From: Gnetum montanum
Taxonomy: Eukaryota; Streptophyta; Gnetopsida; Gnetales; Gnetaceae
DNA length: 64,000 bases
Assembly: GCA_015680685.1 (NCBI GenBank)
Contig: MNCI01007958.1
Coordinates: 125,903-189,902 of the forward strand
Direction: 5' to 3'
Part shown: in pieces, positions 10,399-21,079 of the stretch
How the letters are laid out: each line of letters starts with the position of its first letter
Numbering within the stretch: the stretch's first letter is position 1
Position numbers and translations under genes: made by a program
Notes under the pieces: model-generated
Seen by the model: the letters and a program-made list of their open reading frames with translations, nothing else
What the model was told of the DNA's origin: nothing
Database searches by the model: none

Positions 10399-12470
10399 TT
10401 AACACGGCACTGCAGCCCAGGAGAAGACCATTGTATCATCTGCGTAGTGGGTTGCTAGACTGTGCACCCCAGCAACGTTGAGTACCTGAACACCTTCGGC
10501 AAGGCAATAGTCTTTAAACAAATCCATGATGATGACAAAGACGAGCAGTGACAATGGATCACATTGCCTCAATCCATGCCTTGTCCTAGCGAACCCACAT
10601 AGCCTCCTGTCAATGTCAAGAGAGTAGCACCGCTTCACTGCATTTGAATACAGAGATTGACAAACTTGGCATCAAACCCCTTTTCCATCATCATTGTCTT
10701 GAGCACTGCCTAGCTCATAGTGTCATAGGCCTTGGTGATGTCAAGTTTGATGCACATTCCTCGAAATCTGGCTACCCTAACTGATTGCAGGATCTCTTGC
10801 AAGAGTAGCACCTGGTCCTATAGAAAACATTCCTTAATGAACCCCGCCTGATGCTCCCCAACCAACTTCCCCATTAGCGGCACAAGGCATCCAACCAACA
10901 TCTTGGAAAAAATTCGCAGCAAAGTGTTGCAGACCCCAATGGGTTGGAAATGTCCCAGTGATGATGGGTTAGGGACCTTGGGCAACAACACCACCCTTGA
11001 GCAATTGATTTCCCTCCTAACCTACTGCTAGCTAAGCATACTATTGTATGTGTCCAGAAAATTGGGTCCTAGCTGATCTTCATATTCCCTAAAAAATTCT
11101 ATCAACCATCCATCTGGTCCTGAAGCCTTGTTAGACTGCATGGATTTCATAGCCCTCCGCAGTTCCTCCCGTGAGAAAGGATGCAGCAAATTTGAGCTAT
11201 TAGCACTTGTAAGAACCCGTGGGATTGGCAAAGAGATAGGTTTCATAGTCTGCCATCTCCATATGTCCTCCCAAAACTTCTGCAAGGCGTCCAACCCCCT
11301 CCTACAGCTATGTGGGCCTCCCCCACCGATGCCCTCTAGCAGGAACTGGAGTTTGTTCTTGTGGGCCCTATTATGTTTGGCCATGGCAAAGAAGAAATGT
11401 TTGTGCTTGTCCCCTTCCCAAAACCAAGTCACCCTCGACCATCGTCACCAATAGCTCTCTTCCTCCCTGTCAAGCTCCTAGAGTTCCCTAAGCAACTCCT
11501 ATTCTTCAATGTCCCAGGCAGCCCCCATTTCCTGCAACCTTTGAATCTCCCGCAATTCATTTTGCATGTGCTACCTATACCCCCTGAAGCTATACTTGTC
11601 ATTAGATGCTTTGTCCTTAATGTCATTTTTTAAAGCCCACAAACCATCTCTCAAGAACTACTAAGGCTCCTACACTCCAGTATAAGTTTTCCAAATCTCA
11701 GCCACCATCGGTTTCAACCAGGCTTTGTGCAACCAAGACCGCTCAAATCTGAAAGGTTGGGGCTCCTGACCCTCCTCCAACTGGAATTGGCACAGTATGG
11801 ACCAATGGTTCGAGGCCTACCGCTCTTTCCCCTCCGCCGTGATGTTGTACTCCAGCATGAGGCTCTCACTCACCCATATTCGAACAATCCTAGACTGGAC
11901 GCGATCAAGGCCCCTTTAACAGTTGCTCCAAGTGAATTTACACCCCAAGATCTCTAGGTCAATCAACTTGTATTGACAAAGAAACTCAATGCATGCCTTG
12001 GCCCCCAGGAGGATTAGTGCAATCATCTCCAGATTTCTCCCAACAATAAAGCCTCTGGTTGAAATCCCCCAGTACAATCCATCTAGCAGTATTGGGGATG
12101 ACCCCAGCCACACATCAGAGCTCCTAGACCTGGGTCTCCCAATTTTGCATCCCGTAAAAATTTGTGATCTAGAAAGCTACTTGCGGCACATATATAGTTT
12201 GACTCCAATCAGAATCTTCCACAAAACTGATCGGGATTTTGGCCAAAATGGCTAGTCCTCCCACGTGGGCCCTACTAGGCACTGCGTGGGTTGTCTATCC
12301 CTCCCAGTTCAACAACTTCCGTTCAATCCTTTGAACCTTTGTTTCCTATAAATAGACTTTGTTTCCTATAAATAGACCACATCACAACGTACCTCCCTAA
12401 CTATCATTCGCAGGGTATTTCTTTTGTACGAGGTACCCTAGCCCCGACAGTTCCAGGTGAGGATCTTCAT
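10399..12470 (-). pseudogene. inverted LINE ORF2 remnant: endonuclease and reverse transcriptase
   Basis: Minus strand. It starts at the ATG 12,470-12,468 with M-K-I-L-T-W-N-C-R-G, the first motif of an L1 endonuclease. V-Y-L-stop-E-T-K follows, where Gln of Q-E-T-K is TAG. The endonuclease end is read at 12,113-11,916. The reverse transcriptase is open at 11,432-11,028 (K-A-S-G-P-D-G-W) and 10,638-10,399, with G-L-R-Q-C-D-P-L-S and the active site Y-A-D-D at about 10,440. Just after it a frameshift leads to A-V-L-R-A-M-E-R-M-Q. A 20 bp tandem duplication at 12,337-12,376 copies the Q-E-T-K region and shifts the frame. It is non-functional. Confidence 0.7.
12337..12376. repeat. 20 bp tandem duplication in the endonuclease motif
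   Basis: CTTTGTTTCCTATAAATAGA occurs at 12,337-12,356 and again immediately at 12,357-12,376. On the minus strand it encodes the V-Y-L-x-E-T-K catalytic region twice. Twenty bases is not a multiple of three, so it also shifts the frame. Confidence 0.85.
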
Positions 12471-12479
12471 GGGGATGTA

Positions 12480-13215
12480 GACACTTGTCTATGGTACACC
12501 TCCCGTAGCATCCGTTGCACCCCCAAATCCATATCCAACTGCGTGGATTTCTTGCGTGTGGTTGTCTTGTCAAGCCACCCAATCTTGCTGTCTGGTTGAA
12601 CTACCACTGCCCCAAGCAGGCCCTCTGTCTACCTAGTCTGTATGTCCTTCATTTTTGGCTTAGTAGAGCCTCATCCCATTGTAATCCAATCCCCCAATGG
12701 GGGTAACTCTAGCGCTACGGCCTGCTGCTTGTCTACCCTTGGAGCCAGTGGAGTGCAAGGAGAGCCAAGGACCTCCCCCAACACCCCAGCTACAAATAGC
12801 CCCTCAGATTTGCCACTCGTTGGCATCGGGTCTTCCCCACCCTCCTCCACTTGAGGCAGCGAATCATGCCTTTGTTGTTGTTGTCCACCCCCCCCCCCCC
12901 CCCCCCCCCCCCNACTGCAATTTTGGGATGTGGGTGTTTGTGGTGTGGTCATTCATCTCCCATTGCAAACGACCCCTACTTCCAAATCCAGCCCTTCCAC
13001 CCTACGAGACTCTAGCCCTAAGCGGCCTTAGTTGGTCCTTGGCAACGTTCTAATTCTAGGTGCCCTATCCCACATATCTTACATACCGGATGCTCCTCCT
13101 TGCGCATCGCCAACAAGTTTTCAAATTTAACGCAAATCCTTTCTTCCCCACCTACTATGTCCAACACAACCTCCGCAACACAAATGGACAAGTGCAGGCT
13201 AGGATTATGCAAACG
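12480..13215 (-). pseudogene. inverted LINE ORF1 remnant with zinc knuckle
   Basis: Minus strand. Near 13,110-13,060 it reads V-C-K-I-C-G-I-G-H-L-E-L-E-R-C, a zinc knuckle of the plant LINE type but with the His one residue early (C-x2-C-x3-H-x5-C). Upstream V-L-D-I-V-G-G and V-K-F-E-N fit the end of a DUF4283-type domain. Downstream it is interrupted by a tract of 25 C on the plus strand (12,888-12,912) followed by an undetermined base. The 5' part is missing at the inversion point. Confidence 0.55.
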
Positions 13216-13217
13216 TT

Positions 13218-13614
13218 GTGCATTCTATCAGGCCAGCCCATGACACATACCTAGGAATGCCTATCTTTGACTGGAAACGACAAAGGACTTGGCAAGGATT
13301 GGTGGAGCAGGTTCAGCAACGAACCACGCTTTGTACTGGCCATTTTCTATCCCGAAAAGGGAAGATGGTGCTAGCTGCAACAGTTCTAATGGCAATTGCC
13401 CGATTTACGATGTCTATGGCAACGCCGCCAGCCATGGTTGTACAAAAAATTGACGGCATTGTGAAGGAGTTTGTGTGGTCAGGCAAAAAAGGGGGCAGGA
13501 AGATGCATGTGGTGTCATGGATGGTAACAACATGTCCCAAACTAGCAAGGGGCATTGGCATTTTGGGGCTTGGAGATGAGATGACATTGAGAAAGTCCAA
13601 GATTCACTCCACTT
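13218..13614 (+). pseudogene. LINE reverse transcriptase, C-terminal part, plus strand
   Basis: It reads Y-L-G-M-P-I-F-D-W, then S-R-K-G-K-M-V-L and F-V-W-S-G-K-K-G-G, the thumb and connection part of a plant LINE reverse transcriptase. LINE 1 has the same blocks at about 3,870-4,140. The frame is open for 137 codons, longer than in the other LINEs here. It stops where the Copia LTR begins. With the minus-strand part it completes one LINE apart from a gap of roughly 50 residues after Y-A-D-D. Confidence 0.65.
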
Positions 13615-14470
13615 TAGTGAGGAAGTTCTAAGAAAGCAAAGCTTTTAATCTAAACCAAGGTTGCCACTTTAATTGTGAACATACACTTTGCTTTCTGATT
13701 CATTCTCTCTGCCACTCCAATCAAGGACACTGCATTAATGATCTTAGAGATACGCTTCCACATTGCTTCATGCTCCATTGGCAATCATCAACAAATCACT
13801 TTAGCTTGTAAAGATCCTCTACCTTAGGCAACAAGTTCTATCAACTTGTGTTTTGTGCTTTCATTGTTTTTGGAACCAAGGCTTCATTTTTCTATTTGTA
13901 TTTGCCATGTTGTATGGATTGCAAGTTGTATCTTGGATTGGGTACATATGTTGTGCATAAATTGAGGAATCTAAATTTGTAGATTTGCTTTTCTTCCTTG
14001 GTTTGCATCTGTGGATGCATAAGCTCAGTGGTTGGCTTGTTGCGACAAGCACCACAAGTGGTTGTCATGGTTTGTAGGTGGTTTCTTGAAAGAATTCCAC
14101 AATTGTATTAGCCTAGGGGTTAGTAGCAATTTCATTGCAATGAATCCACGTTGATTGCCCTAAAGGATTTGTGTCATTGATTCTTGTGAGAACTCCACAT
14201 TTGTTTTGATTCACACATCAATTGTGGTGGTGCTACAATAAACCCCACATTATACTTACAAGTTGTAAAGGTCGTGGTATCCTTAAACCACATTTTGGGA
14301 GAAACATGTTCAAAGGTGTGTAGGCATCTAACCTAAGTGTCAACATTCCCAAGTTAGGGAACTATGTAGATTGATGAATTTTTTCTATTCTGCTTCTGTT
14401 TTTTCCAAGTTAATTTCTTTTCAACAATGATTATTTTTGAGGTTATTCACCCTCTTTTACACAATCTTCA
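13615..14470 (+). repeat. 5' LTR of the Copia element, missing its first about 550 bp
   Basis: From TGAGGAA near 13,617 it matches the 3' LTR at 20,306 onward, including the shared block around TTGCTTCATGCTCCAT. It continues past the point where the 3' LTR is cut. It ends ...AATCTTCA at 14,470, followed after two bases by the primer binding site. The start abuts LINE sequence directly. Confidence 0.7.
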
Positions 14471-14472
14471 AG

Positions 14473-14484
14473 TGGCATCAAAGC
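14473..14484 (+). other. primer binding site, initiator tRNA-Met type
   Basis: TGGCATCAAAGC differs at two positions from TGGTATCAGAGC, the usual Copia primer site complementary to initiator tRNA-Met. It lies two bases after the LTR end. Confidence 0.7.
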
Positions 14485-14499
14485 TTGGAACTCTTTTCA

Positions 14500-16130
14500 A
14501 TAGCACTAATTCTGCCTATTGGAAATCTAGGATGTAAAGGTATTTTAAATCTATGGAATTTGAAATGTGGTAGGTCAATCTTAAAGGATACCCACCATTG
14601 AGACCATGAAAATTGTTGCAAGGGCTACCATTACCAAACTGAGACCAAGGAACAAGTAGACTAATGATGAAAAGGTCAGTTTCATGTTTGACTCAAAGGT
14701 AAAAAATTGTCCCTAATGTGGCCTTACCAAAATTAACTTCCACTTGATCGTTGGATGCAAATCTACAAGGGAGATTTGGGACACCTTGGAGGCAACCTAC
14801 AAGAGAACATTTGTTGTTAAGCAATCCAAAGTCCTAGTGCTCTCAAATGTTTTTGAGAATGTCCAAGTGAAGGAAGGAGAGAATCAAAGACTACTTTTCA
14901 AGAGTTAATGATATTGTCATTGCCATCTGTGATACCAATGGAGATCTTCCTAAGAACAAAGTCATCCAAAACATGATTTGTGTTCTCACCCATAAGTACA
15001 GACCAAAGGTAACAGCTATGGAAGAAAGCAAAAACTTTGACATATTAAAGTTTGAAAATCTTCAAAGTGCTCTTATTACATATGAGATGAACTTGATATG
15101 TAAAGGAGCCATCAAGGAGACATTCATTGCTCTTAAAACCTCAATGTCAGCAAAACCATCAAGGTCTAACCTAGGATCTCAAGAAATGTGTGAGAATCAC
15201 AACGGACTTGATAAGGATGAGTTGGCTCTTCTCTCAAAGAGGGTCAAAAAGTTGCTATCTCAAAAGTTCAAGAAGGGAGATCCTCAATACAAGAAAGTTA
15301 ATGACAAAGGTACTTCAGGTAAGTCTACATTTTCTTCTTCCTCAAGGACTGATATTTCAAAGTTGGGGCATTGGATATGTGGTGGAAAAGGACATTTGGC
15401 ATTAGAATGTCCTAGTGCTAATTGTTTGCAAAAGCGAGAATCTCAAAAAGGAGTCAAGAAGAAGAAGTCACTTTTATAAAGTTAGAACGATGAAAATGAA
15501 GTAAGTGAAGAAGAGGTTAAAAACAATGGCAAATGCCATACAATGTGTATGGCCATTATTCATGAGCATGACAAAGAAGATGATGGAATATTTGTATCGT
15601 GAGATTATAACCTCTTAAGAAACAATGAAATCAATACATGTATGCTTAAGGTAAAGTATGATTCCTTGCACCATGAATTTGAATGAAAAAGTTACTTCAT
15701 CATGGAAAGCTTGAATTTGAATGCATAAAACATAAATGTGTTGAGCTTACCTAGGAAAACTGAAACCTTAAGGCTAAGTTAAAGAAACTAACACATGCAA
15801 ATGAAAAACTGAGCAATGACTTAGATGAGATGAAGGTTATCAATGCAAGGTTCATCAAAGGAACTAGTACCTTGAATGTGATGATGGAATGAGGCAGATA
15901 TCACAATGACAAGAGAGGAATAGGGGCAAGTAATACAGTCAATGCATCACCCTCAAGTAGTCAACCAATAAAAGGAAAAGAGCCAAGGTTTGTACTACCA
16001 GTAAGACAACAAGACATTTTATGTTTTTATTGTGGTGATTATGGACATGTTAAAAAGAATTGTCCATTGTTACATGATCAAGGTTATGGCACTACTTACT
16101 TAAATAGAAGGAAACCAAGATATAGTAAAT
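14500..16130 (+). pseudogene. Copia gag remnant with two zinc knuckles
   Basis: Gag forms the particle that packages the RNA. The reading passes through E-I-W-D-T-L-E-A-T-Y near 14,770, then an open frame at 14,973-15,479 (168 codons) with a Lys-rich segment. The first knuckle has its first Cys replaced by His (H-W-I-C-G-G-K-G-H-L-A-L-E-C, about 15,370-15,411). A second, canonical one, C-F-Y-C-G-D-Y-G-H-V-K-K-N-C, is at about 16,024-16,065. Two knuckles, the second distant, is a SIRE-like arrangement. Several stops and shifts occur between the knuckles. No protease motif follows. Confidence 0.65.
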
Positions 16131-16329
16131 AAATTTTGCAAGAAGGCAGGGATCAAGACCAAGACTTATGTGACGCAAGAGAGGACAACATGGTTGTATT
16201 AGACATCATCCAACCATGTAAATTAAGGTAATTTTCAAAACTTTTCCTAGTTAGTTAGATAGTAAGTCTATGTTATTGAGTCTGTCAATTCCATTTGCAA
16301 CCCCTATCACCACCTTGACAAGTTAAGAC

Positions 16330-17055
16330 TCTGGAATGGTAAGTGCACTGGCCTGAGAGGAAAAGTATGATAAACATCTATTATAGGTGTGGATGCCTAC
16401 CATACTTTTAGCAGCGTTGCTCCTAAATATAAAGACGTCTACATAGACATCTATTGAGACCACTTTTAGTTTTGGAATAGACATCTATGATCAAGATAGA
16501 CGTCTAATACAGGTGAAAAACATTTTTGAGATAGACAACTATGCCTTGTTGGACCTTTATGGTTATCGAAATTGACATCTACACAAACATCTATAGGTGT
16601 TTCAAACAAAAAATGAAAAGGTTCCATGCTGAATCAGTGCACCAAGGTTGCAATCTATTTAATCCAAAAGCTCCACCTTCCAACTCATTCAGCAACCCAG
16701 TCATCTCTCATGCACTCTGATGTCTTTCCTAACCACCAAAGGCACATTGCTACGAGGGATTCTTACGATTTTCAGCGCAAATCTTGTAACAGGTTGCAAA
16801 TCTAGAGATTTCCCAATCAATTTCAATCGTTTGTGGCCAGATTTAGGTGCATTGCAGTGCCTGTGATATGCTTTAGAAGCACCAAGCTGTTTGTTAGTTC
16901 TCATTTTGCAAATCGTGCAAGTTTGGAGCCAAAGGTATTGTTTTTCTTGCAACTAAGAGGTAGATATTCCCTTGATTGTGCTGCACAATCTGATTGAAGG
17001 AAATTTCCACCCTCTTTTGCCATTTTTGCAATTTGTTTTATGCAAATCCATCATC
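16330..17055 (+). other. non-coding leader between gag and accessory ORF, rich in AGACATCTA-like motifs
   Basis: In 16,370-16,610 about ten variants of AGACATCTA or the palindrome AGACGTCT occur, often paired a few bases apart. The same motif type fills the 3' LTR at 19,855-20,230. The rest, to 17,055, has no open frame of note and may be the leader of a separate accessory-ORF transcript (inference). Confidence 0.4.
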
Positions 17056-19426
17056 ATGACTAGGGGTCCATATGAGAAGGACATAGGAAAGGGAAAAGAG
17101 AAAGAGGAGAAAGCAGTAGGAAAAAGCCTTCCCATGGCACTAGTGGCAGTGGCAGTGGCAGCAGCAGGGAGTATGAGCCCTGAATTGTCTCCAATACTGC
17201 AATGATGAACTTCTCCTCCCAGCAGCAACAAAAGATTGCAATGGAAATAACCCTTGGGTTCACTTGTTACCGATAAGAGATGTTGATAAAAGTGTTGATC
17301 AAGTATTTCAAGATTCTTGGTTGGACCAAGTTTGTGGAACTCATGAAGGGGATCCTAGATCCCATGGTATGGGAGTTCTTCAGCAACATTCACTATGTAG
17401 ATTCAGTGCTTGGAAAGTTTGACCCTCAGGTTAGGGGCAATTCTCTCCATATTACTCCAAATATGATGAATAATTTACTTGGGGTTTATGCTACTAGTTT
17501 GCCCCTGGTCTGAGGAAATTCCTTTAAGTTTATCTTTTTAACCCAAGGGCTTGCTATTAGCAAAGAGGTTTTGTCTACTCATCTGTGTGGAAAGTTTGTT
17601 CCCATTTTGGAGGAAAAGTTGTATAGGAAAGACATGCCAATAAAGTTTGCTATGTTATGTATTATGTTTCATAGGAGCATGCTCCCACAATTTTCATCCC
17701 ACTCCCCACAATCTAGAAGCAGGAGCATGCTCCAATCTTCTTGGGAACACAACTCAGATGTGGGAGTGTGGGAACATTCCAAGAACAAGTCTAAAAAGAT
17801 TGGAACATGTTCTGCAGATGTTCCTAAGTTCCAAGAACATTTCCATTTCTCGTTATATAATTAAATTAATAAAATCTGCAAATCACTTACAAAACTTGAA
17901 GACTTTGATGAATTATCAATGTTACTTTAGTTTCTTTGAGGAGCCCTTTACTACAATGGTACATGCTCTATTTCGGTGTTGTTCATGCCCTCCATTGTTG
18001 CACACATTTTATTTCAATTTCATTGATCATCTCCTTCGCCATACATACGTTCTATTTCAAAATTCCATGTTTTAAAAAATTAGTGAATCAGGTGTCATAA
18101 GCAATTGGTGCCTATGATTTGTGAATGACTGAAAGTTTGGCAATGAAGTGGATAAAGTAATTCTTTATATTTTTTGGACTTACCAACATTTGTAGGGGTC
18201 AGGTGCATAAATTGGGAAAGAAACCTTTATAGTATAATTTTGATAAACTTTTATGAAATTGTATATTTTTTTCAATCTCACATTCCACATGAGTCTAGGC
18301 TCACTCTCACAAAATGGCCACCATTTCCAAACTTGTTTGGGTACATGCTCCTTCATTCCCACGTTCTCCCATTCCTAACTAATCTGCAACATAGGTTATG
18401 TATGATTGTCTACTATAACATCATTGTTAAAGGCAGAGAGTTATGCTACACCTGTTCAGGTTCTTATTGTTTACTATTAATTTAGGATATTTTCTTTGTC
18501 ATGACATGATCTACTTGTATCAGCATGGTCAAAGCTTGGGTCACCCCTTTCGTATTCAGCTAATTGTATCCAGTGCCTGTATTCATATTCCTGAGCTTGC
18601 CCTATTGAGACCCAAGAAGGCCTTCACTGACTACGCTGTGAAAAGGCAAAGCAGCAACTAGGCCCAATCTTTCACAAGCATCTGAATCTGTGAGGCATTA
18701 TTAAAACAAGCAAAAGAAAAAGAACAAGTAGAGGTACATTGCAGGTGGTATCAAATATGTCATTGAAGCCATTGCACGCATGAGTCGGAACATCATCCAT
18801 GTGCACAAGAGATAAGCAAGATTGGAGAATTGGCTCAAGAAGGGAGGTCCATTTGAGGGAAAGCGTAACATCTCTAACTTGGAGGAAATTCCTCCTGACT
18901 TGACTTGTCCAAAAACCTCTTCTCTTCTTGTGCTAGTGGACCAGCTGAGGGAGAGTAGTCAGACAAGGAGCATAGAGCAGCAGAGGATCCTAAGGAGAAG
19001 CCTCAGGGACAGGAGTATACAATCCAGTTTGTTTACACGATGTGGAAATTCGTAAGGACCTTGAGCCTTCAACACCATCATTGAGGTAGCCTAGCTTCTG
19101 GGTTGTTCAAAGTGATGAGAAGTTGAATGAGTTAGAAAGGCCTCTTAGATTCACAAAGCCTAAGAAGATTTGAATCCCACCACCACAGCCACCACAAGAA
19201 GAACCTGATTTTGCCACCTGAGTTACAGCCAACATGTTTGCATCCCTCACTCCAGGTTCTTATCAACACTTCACTAAGAAAATGGGCATCAATGAGCAAA
19301 GGACTTCATCTTGGATATGCAGGCCCAAAACAAAAAATCAGGAAGACAACCAAGTACCAGCAATTGCAGTCAGGGACTGTGTCAAAGCAGAGTCTGAATG
19401 ATAATTCTGTTGACCCTCAATGCTAG
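17056..19426 (+). pseudogene. accessory ORF of the Copia element (putative plant transposon protein style)
   Basis: The ATG at 17,056 begins M-T-R-G-P-Y-E-K with a Lys/Glu-rich start. After a frameshift the frame from 17,280 reads L-G-W-x-K-F-V-E-L-M, V-W-E-F-F-S-N, L-H-I-T-P-N-M and L-L-G-V. From 17,571 it reads S-T-H-L-C-G-K-F-V-P-I-L-E-E-K and K-D-M-P-I-K-F-A-M-L-C. I recall this arrangement from the retroelement-borne domain called putative plant transposon protein (PF20167), of unknown function; that assignment needs a profile search. It breaks off at about 17,670, where foreign sequence starts, and traces resume from about 18,400 to 19,426 with a Glu/Lys/Ser-rich tail. It occupies the position of the extra ORF of SIRE elements. 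Confidence 0.5.
17672..18390. mobile_element. unidentified insertion in the accessory ORF, with palindromic motifs
   Basis: The conserved reading stops at about 17,670 and weakly resumes near 18,400. The start holds GGAGCATGCTCC twice (17,674-17,685 and 17,722-17,733) and related GGAACATTCC and GGAACATGTTC. The end holds ACATGCTCCTTCATTCCCAC, which echoes the start. It might be a small DNA transposon or MITE. I could not define inverted repeats or a target duplication, so class and borders are open. Confidence 0.3.
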
Positions 19427-19511
19427 TGGTGGGCTCACAATGATAAGCATGACTCAAATGACACCGGAACACTCAATCTCTTGACTAATTTTCTTTTTTT
19501 ACTTATGTCCA

Positions 19512-19524
19512 AAAAGGGGGAGCG
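19512..19524 (+). other. first polypurine-tract-like motif
   Basis: AAAAAGGGGGAG, preceded by TGTCC, resembles the true tract 240 bp downstream. It may be a second plus-strand primer site or a relic of a duplicated element end. Confidence 0.4.
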
Positions 19525-19750
19525 ACTGAATAAGCCAGATTAAATAGCTATGGTTTTTGTGGACTTGTGCATGGTTCCTACATGTGTCTTTTATGTTATT
19601 TCCTTCATAATTTTATTATTACCATGTCCTCGCTATTTATCTTACTTATGACCTGTAGTAGTTTCTTCATTTAAGTGTTTATTTCAATTTTTTCAATTTA
19701 TATTTAATAAGTGCTTTATTGCTCATCATTTTCAAGGTTTGGACATAACC

Positions 19751-19763
19751 AAAAAGGGGGAAG
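19751..19763 (+). other. polypurine tract of the Copia element
   Basis: AAAAAGGGGGAAG sits directly before TGAGAATC, the start of the 3' LTR. It is the usual primer for plus-strand synthesis and matches the SIRE style. Confidence 0.7.
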
Positions 19764-19764
19764 T

Positions 19765-20580
19765 TGAGAATCTCATTTTGGTCATTGTCTTAAAACTTGC
19801 AAATCAGTGTTTTAATGTTGTATATTTTTGTGGTTAAGTGTGTAGGTCATAAAGTAGTAGATGTCTACCCAAGAAGTTCAATGTTTTCATCCAGTCTCAA
19901 TCTAACCTAGCCAAAGACATCTATGAGGCGGATAGACATCTGTCCAAAGCATCACAAGTTTTTCAGTAGATATCTATGAGTCTTCTGAAGGTTTTGACAA
20001 AGTCTTGGAGTAGATGTCCTTAATCATGAAGGATGTATATGGATCTTTGACGAAAACTAAAGTGGCAGATCTAGAGCAGCATTTGTTAGCAAGGAAGATG
20101 TCTAGCCAGATTTTTTTGCAACTAATAATATATGTCTTTGAAGGTGAAAGACATTTATGCCGAGCCACTTTCAAGTGTGCAATAGATGTCTTCATACATG
20201 ATAACATGAAAGACATTAATCATCAACAATTTTGCCAAAAATAAAAATAAACCGATGGCAATTGTTATTGGACTAGAAGAAAGTCTGAGATTCGCTCTAG
20301 TCCAATGAGGAATGTCTGAGAAAGCAGAACTTTTTATCTCAATCCTTTGTTTGAATTTAGGGTTACCACTTCAATTGTGAAACAGGCGTTTCAATCTCCA
20401 ATTCATTCTTTCTGCCACTCCAACCAAGAACGTGGCATCAATGATCTCAGAGCTACACTTCCACATTGCTTCATGCTCCATCGGCAATCATTAAGCAATC
20501 ACCTTCAGTTTGTAGAGATCCTCTACTTCAGGCAACAGGTTTCATTGTCTTGTGTTTCATGCTTTCATTGTTTTTGGAAC
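19765..20580 (+). repeat. 3' LTR of the Copia element, missing its last about 600 bp
   Basis: It starts with TG after the polypurine tract. The first 460 bp contain about ten AGATGTCT or AGACATCT variants. From 20,306 it matches the 5' LTR until TTTTTGGAAC at about 20,578, then switches to intron sequence of the NIPA9-like gene. The combined full LTR would be about 1.4 kb. Confidence 0.7.
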
Positions 20581-21079
20581 TTCGTAGCCAACCCCTCTAT
20601 GTTCCACGATCCTCATGAATTGTGTACTGGTTTTCAAAGATTCGTAAAAACCAACATCACAGTACATAACAGCTCTGTCTATGACAGAGACAAAAGTAAA
20701 AAACAGCAAATCAATGTGTATGACTGAGATACTATTGCCCAAATTCTGCGATAAGTTCGAAGATCTGCTGCCACAACTAATAAAGGAATCATCACGCTGA
20801 TGCCAACAGAAACAGAAGCAATGGATGTATTTACTAGGGCAAAAATACAGTCCCAAAATATCGTTTAAATTACAGGAGAAGGTGCTCGGCAACTAGCAAT
20901 GGTCTACAAAATATTTCTCAAGAAAGTCTTAGCCCTTCTCAATGTAAAATCAGGAAACCAAACACTGCATACGTCTTTGGCCATACGGGGAAAAAATCAG
21001 ACGACGCTTGGGTATCATGACGTCCTTCTTCTGGACCAAAAATAACATAAATAAGAAACACGAAAATCTCGGCGAGAAC
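20581..21079 (-). other. intron 1, 5' native part
   Basis: Unique-looking sequence between the splice donor of exon 1 and the truncated Copia LTR. The minus ORF at 20,557-20,892 shows no family motif and is treated as intron. Confidence 0.45.

Larger units (their letters stand above)
10382..13614. mobile_element. LINE with inverted 5' part, probable twin-priming insertion
   Basis: From 13,215 down to 10,382 a LINE reads on the minus strand: ORF1 zinc knuckle, endonuclease, then reverse transcriptase up to just past Y-A-D-D. From 13,218 to 13,614 LINE sequence reads on the plus strand, and it is the part of the reverse transcriptase that follows Y-A-D-D. The two halves are complementary rather than overlapping, which is the product expected of twin priming of one LINE RNA. 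The left border touches a Copia LTR and the right border a truncated Copia LTR, so no tail or target duplication survives. Confidence 0.6.
13615..20580 (+). mobile_element. SIRE-like Copia LTR retrotransposon without pol, both LTRs truncated
   Basis: The borders are two partial LTRs sharing about 260 bp (13,615-13,870 with 20,310-20,578). The order is 5' LTR, a tRNA-Met-type PBS, gag with two zinc knuckles, a leader-like stretch, an accessory ORF, a polypurine tract and the 3' LTR. No integrase, reverse transcriptase or RNase H reading was found between gag and the accessory ORF. SIRE-type elements are known for long LTRs, a GGGGGA-type polypurine tract and an extra ORF after pol. This copy looks non-autonomous or internally deleted. 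It lies in intron 1 of the NIPA9-like gene, antisense to it. Confidence 0.7.

Noticed and set aside
20557-20892. Minus-strand 111-codon ORF as a further exon
   Set aside because: No family motif, and exon 2 at 9,444 continues exon 1 exactly in phase.
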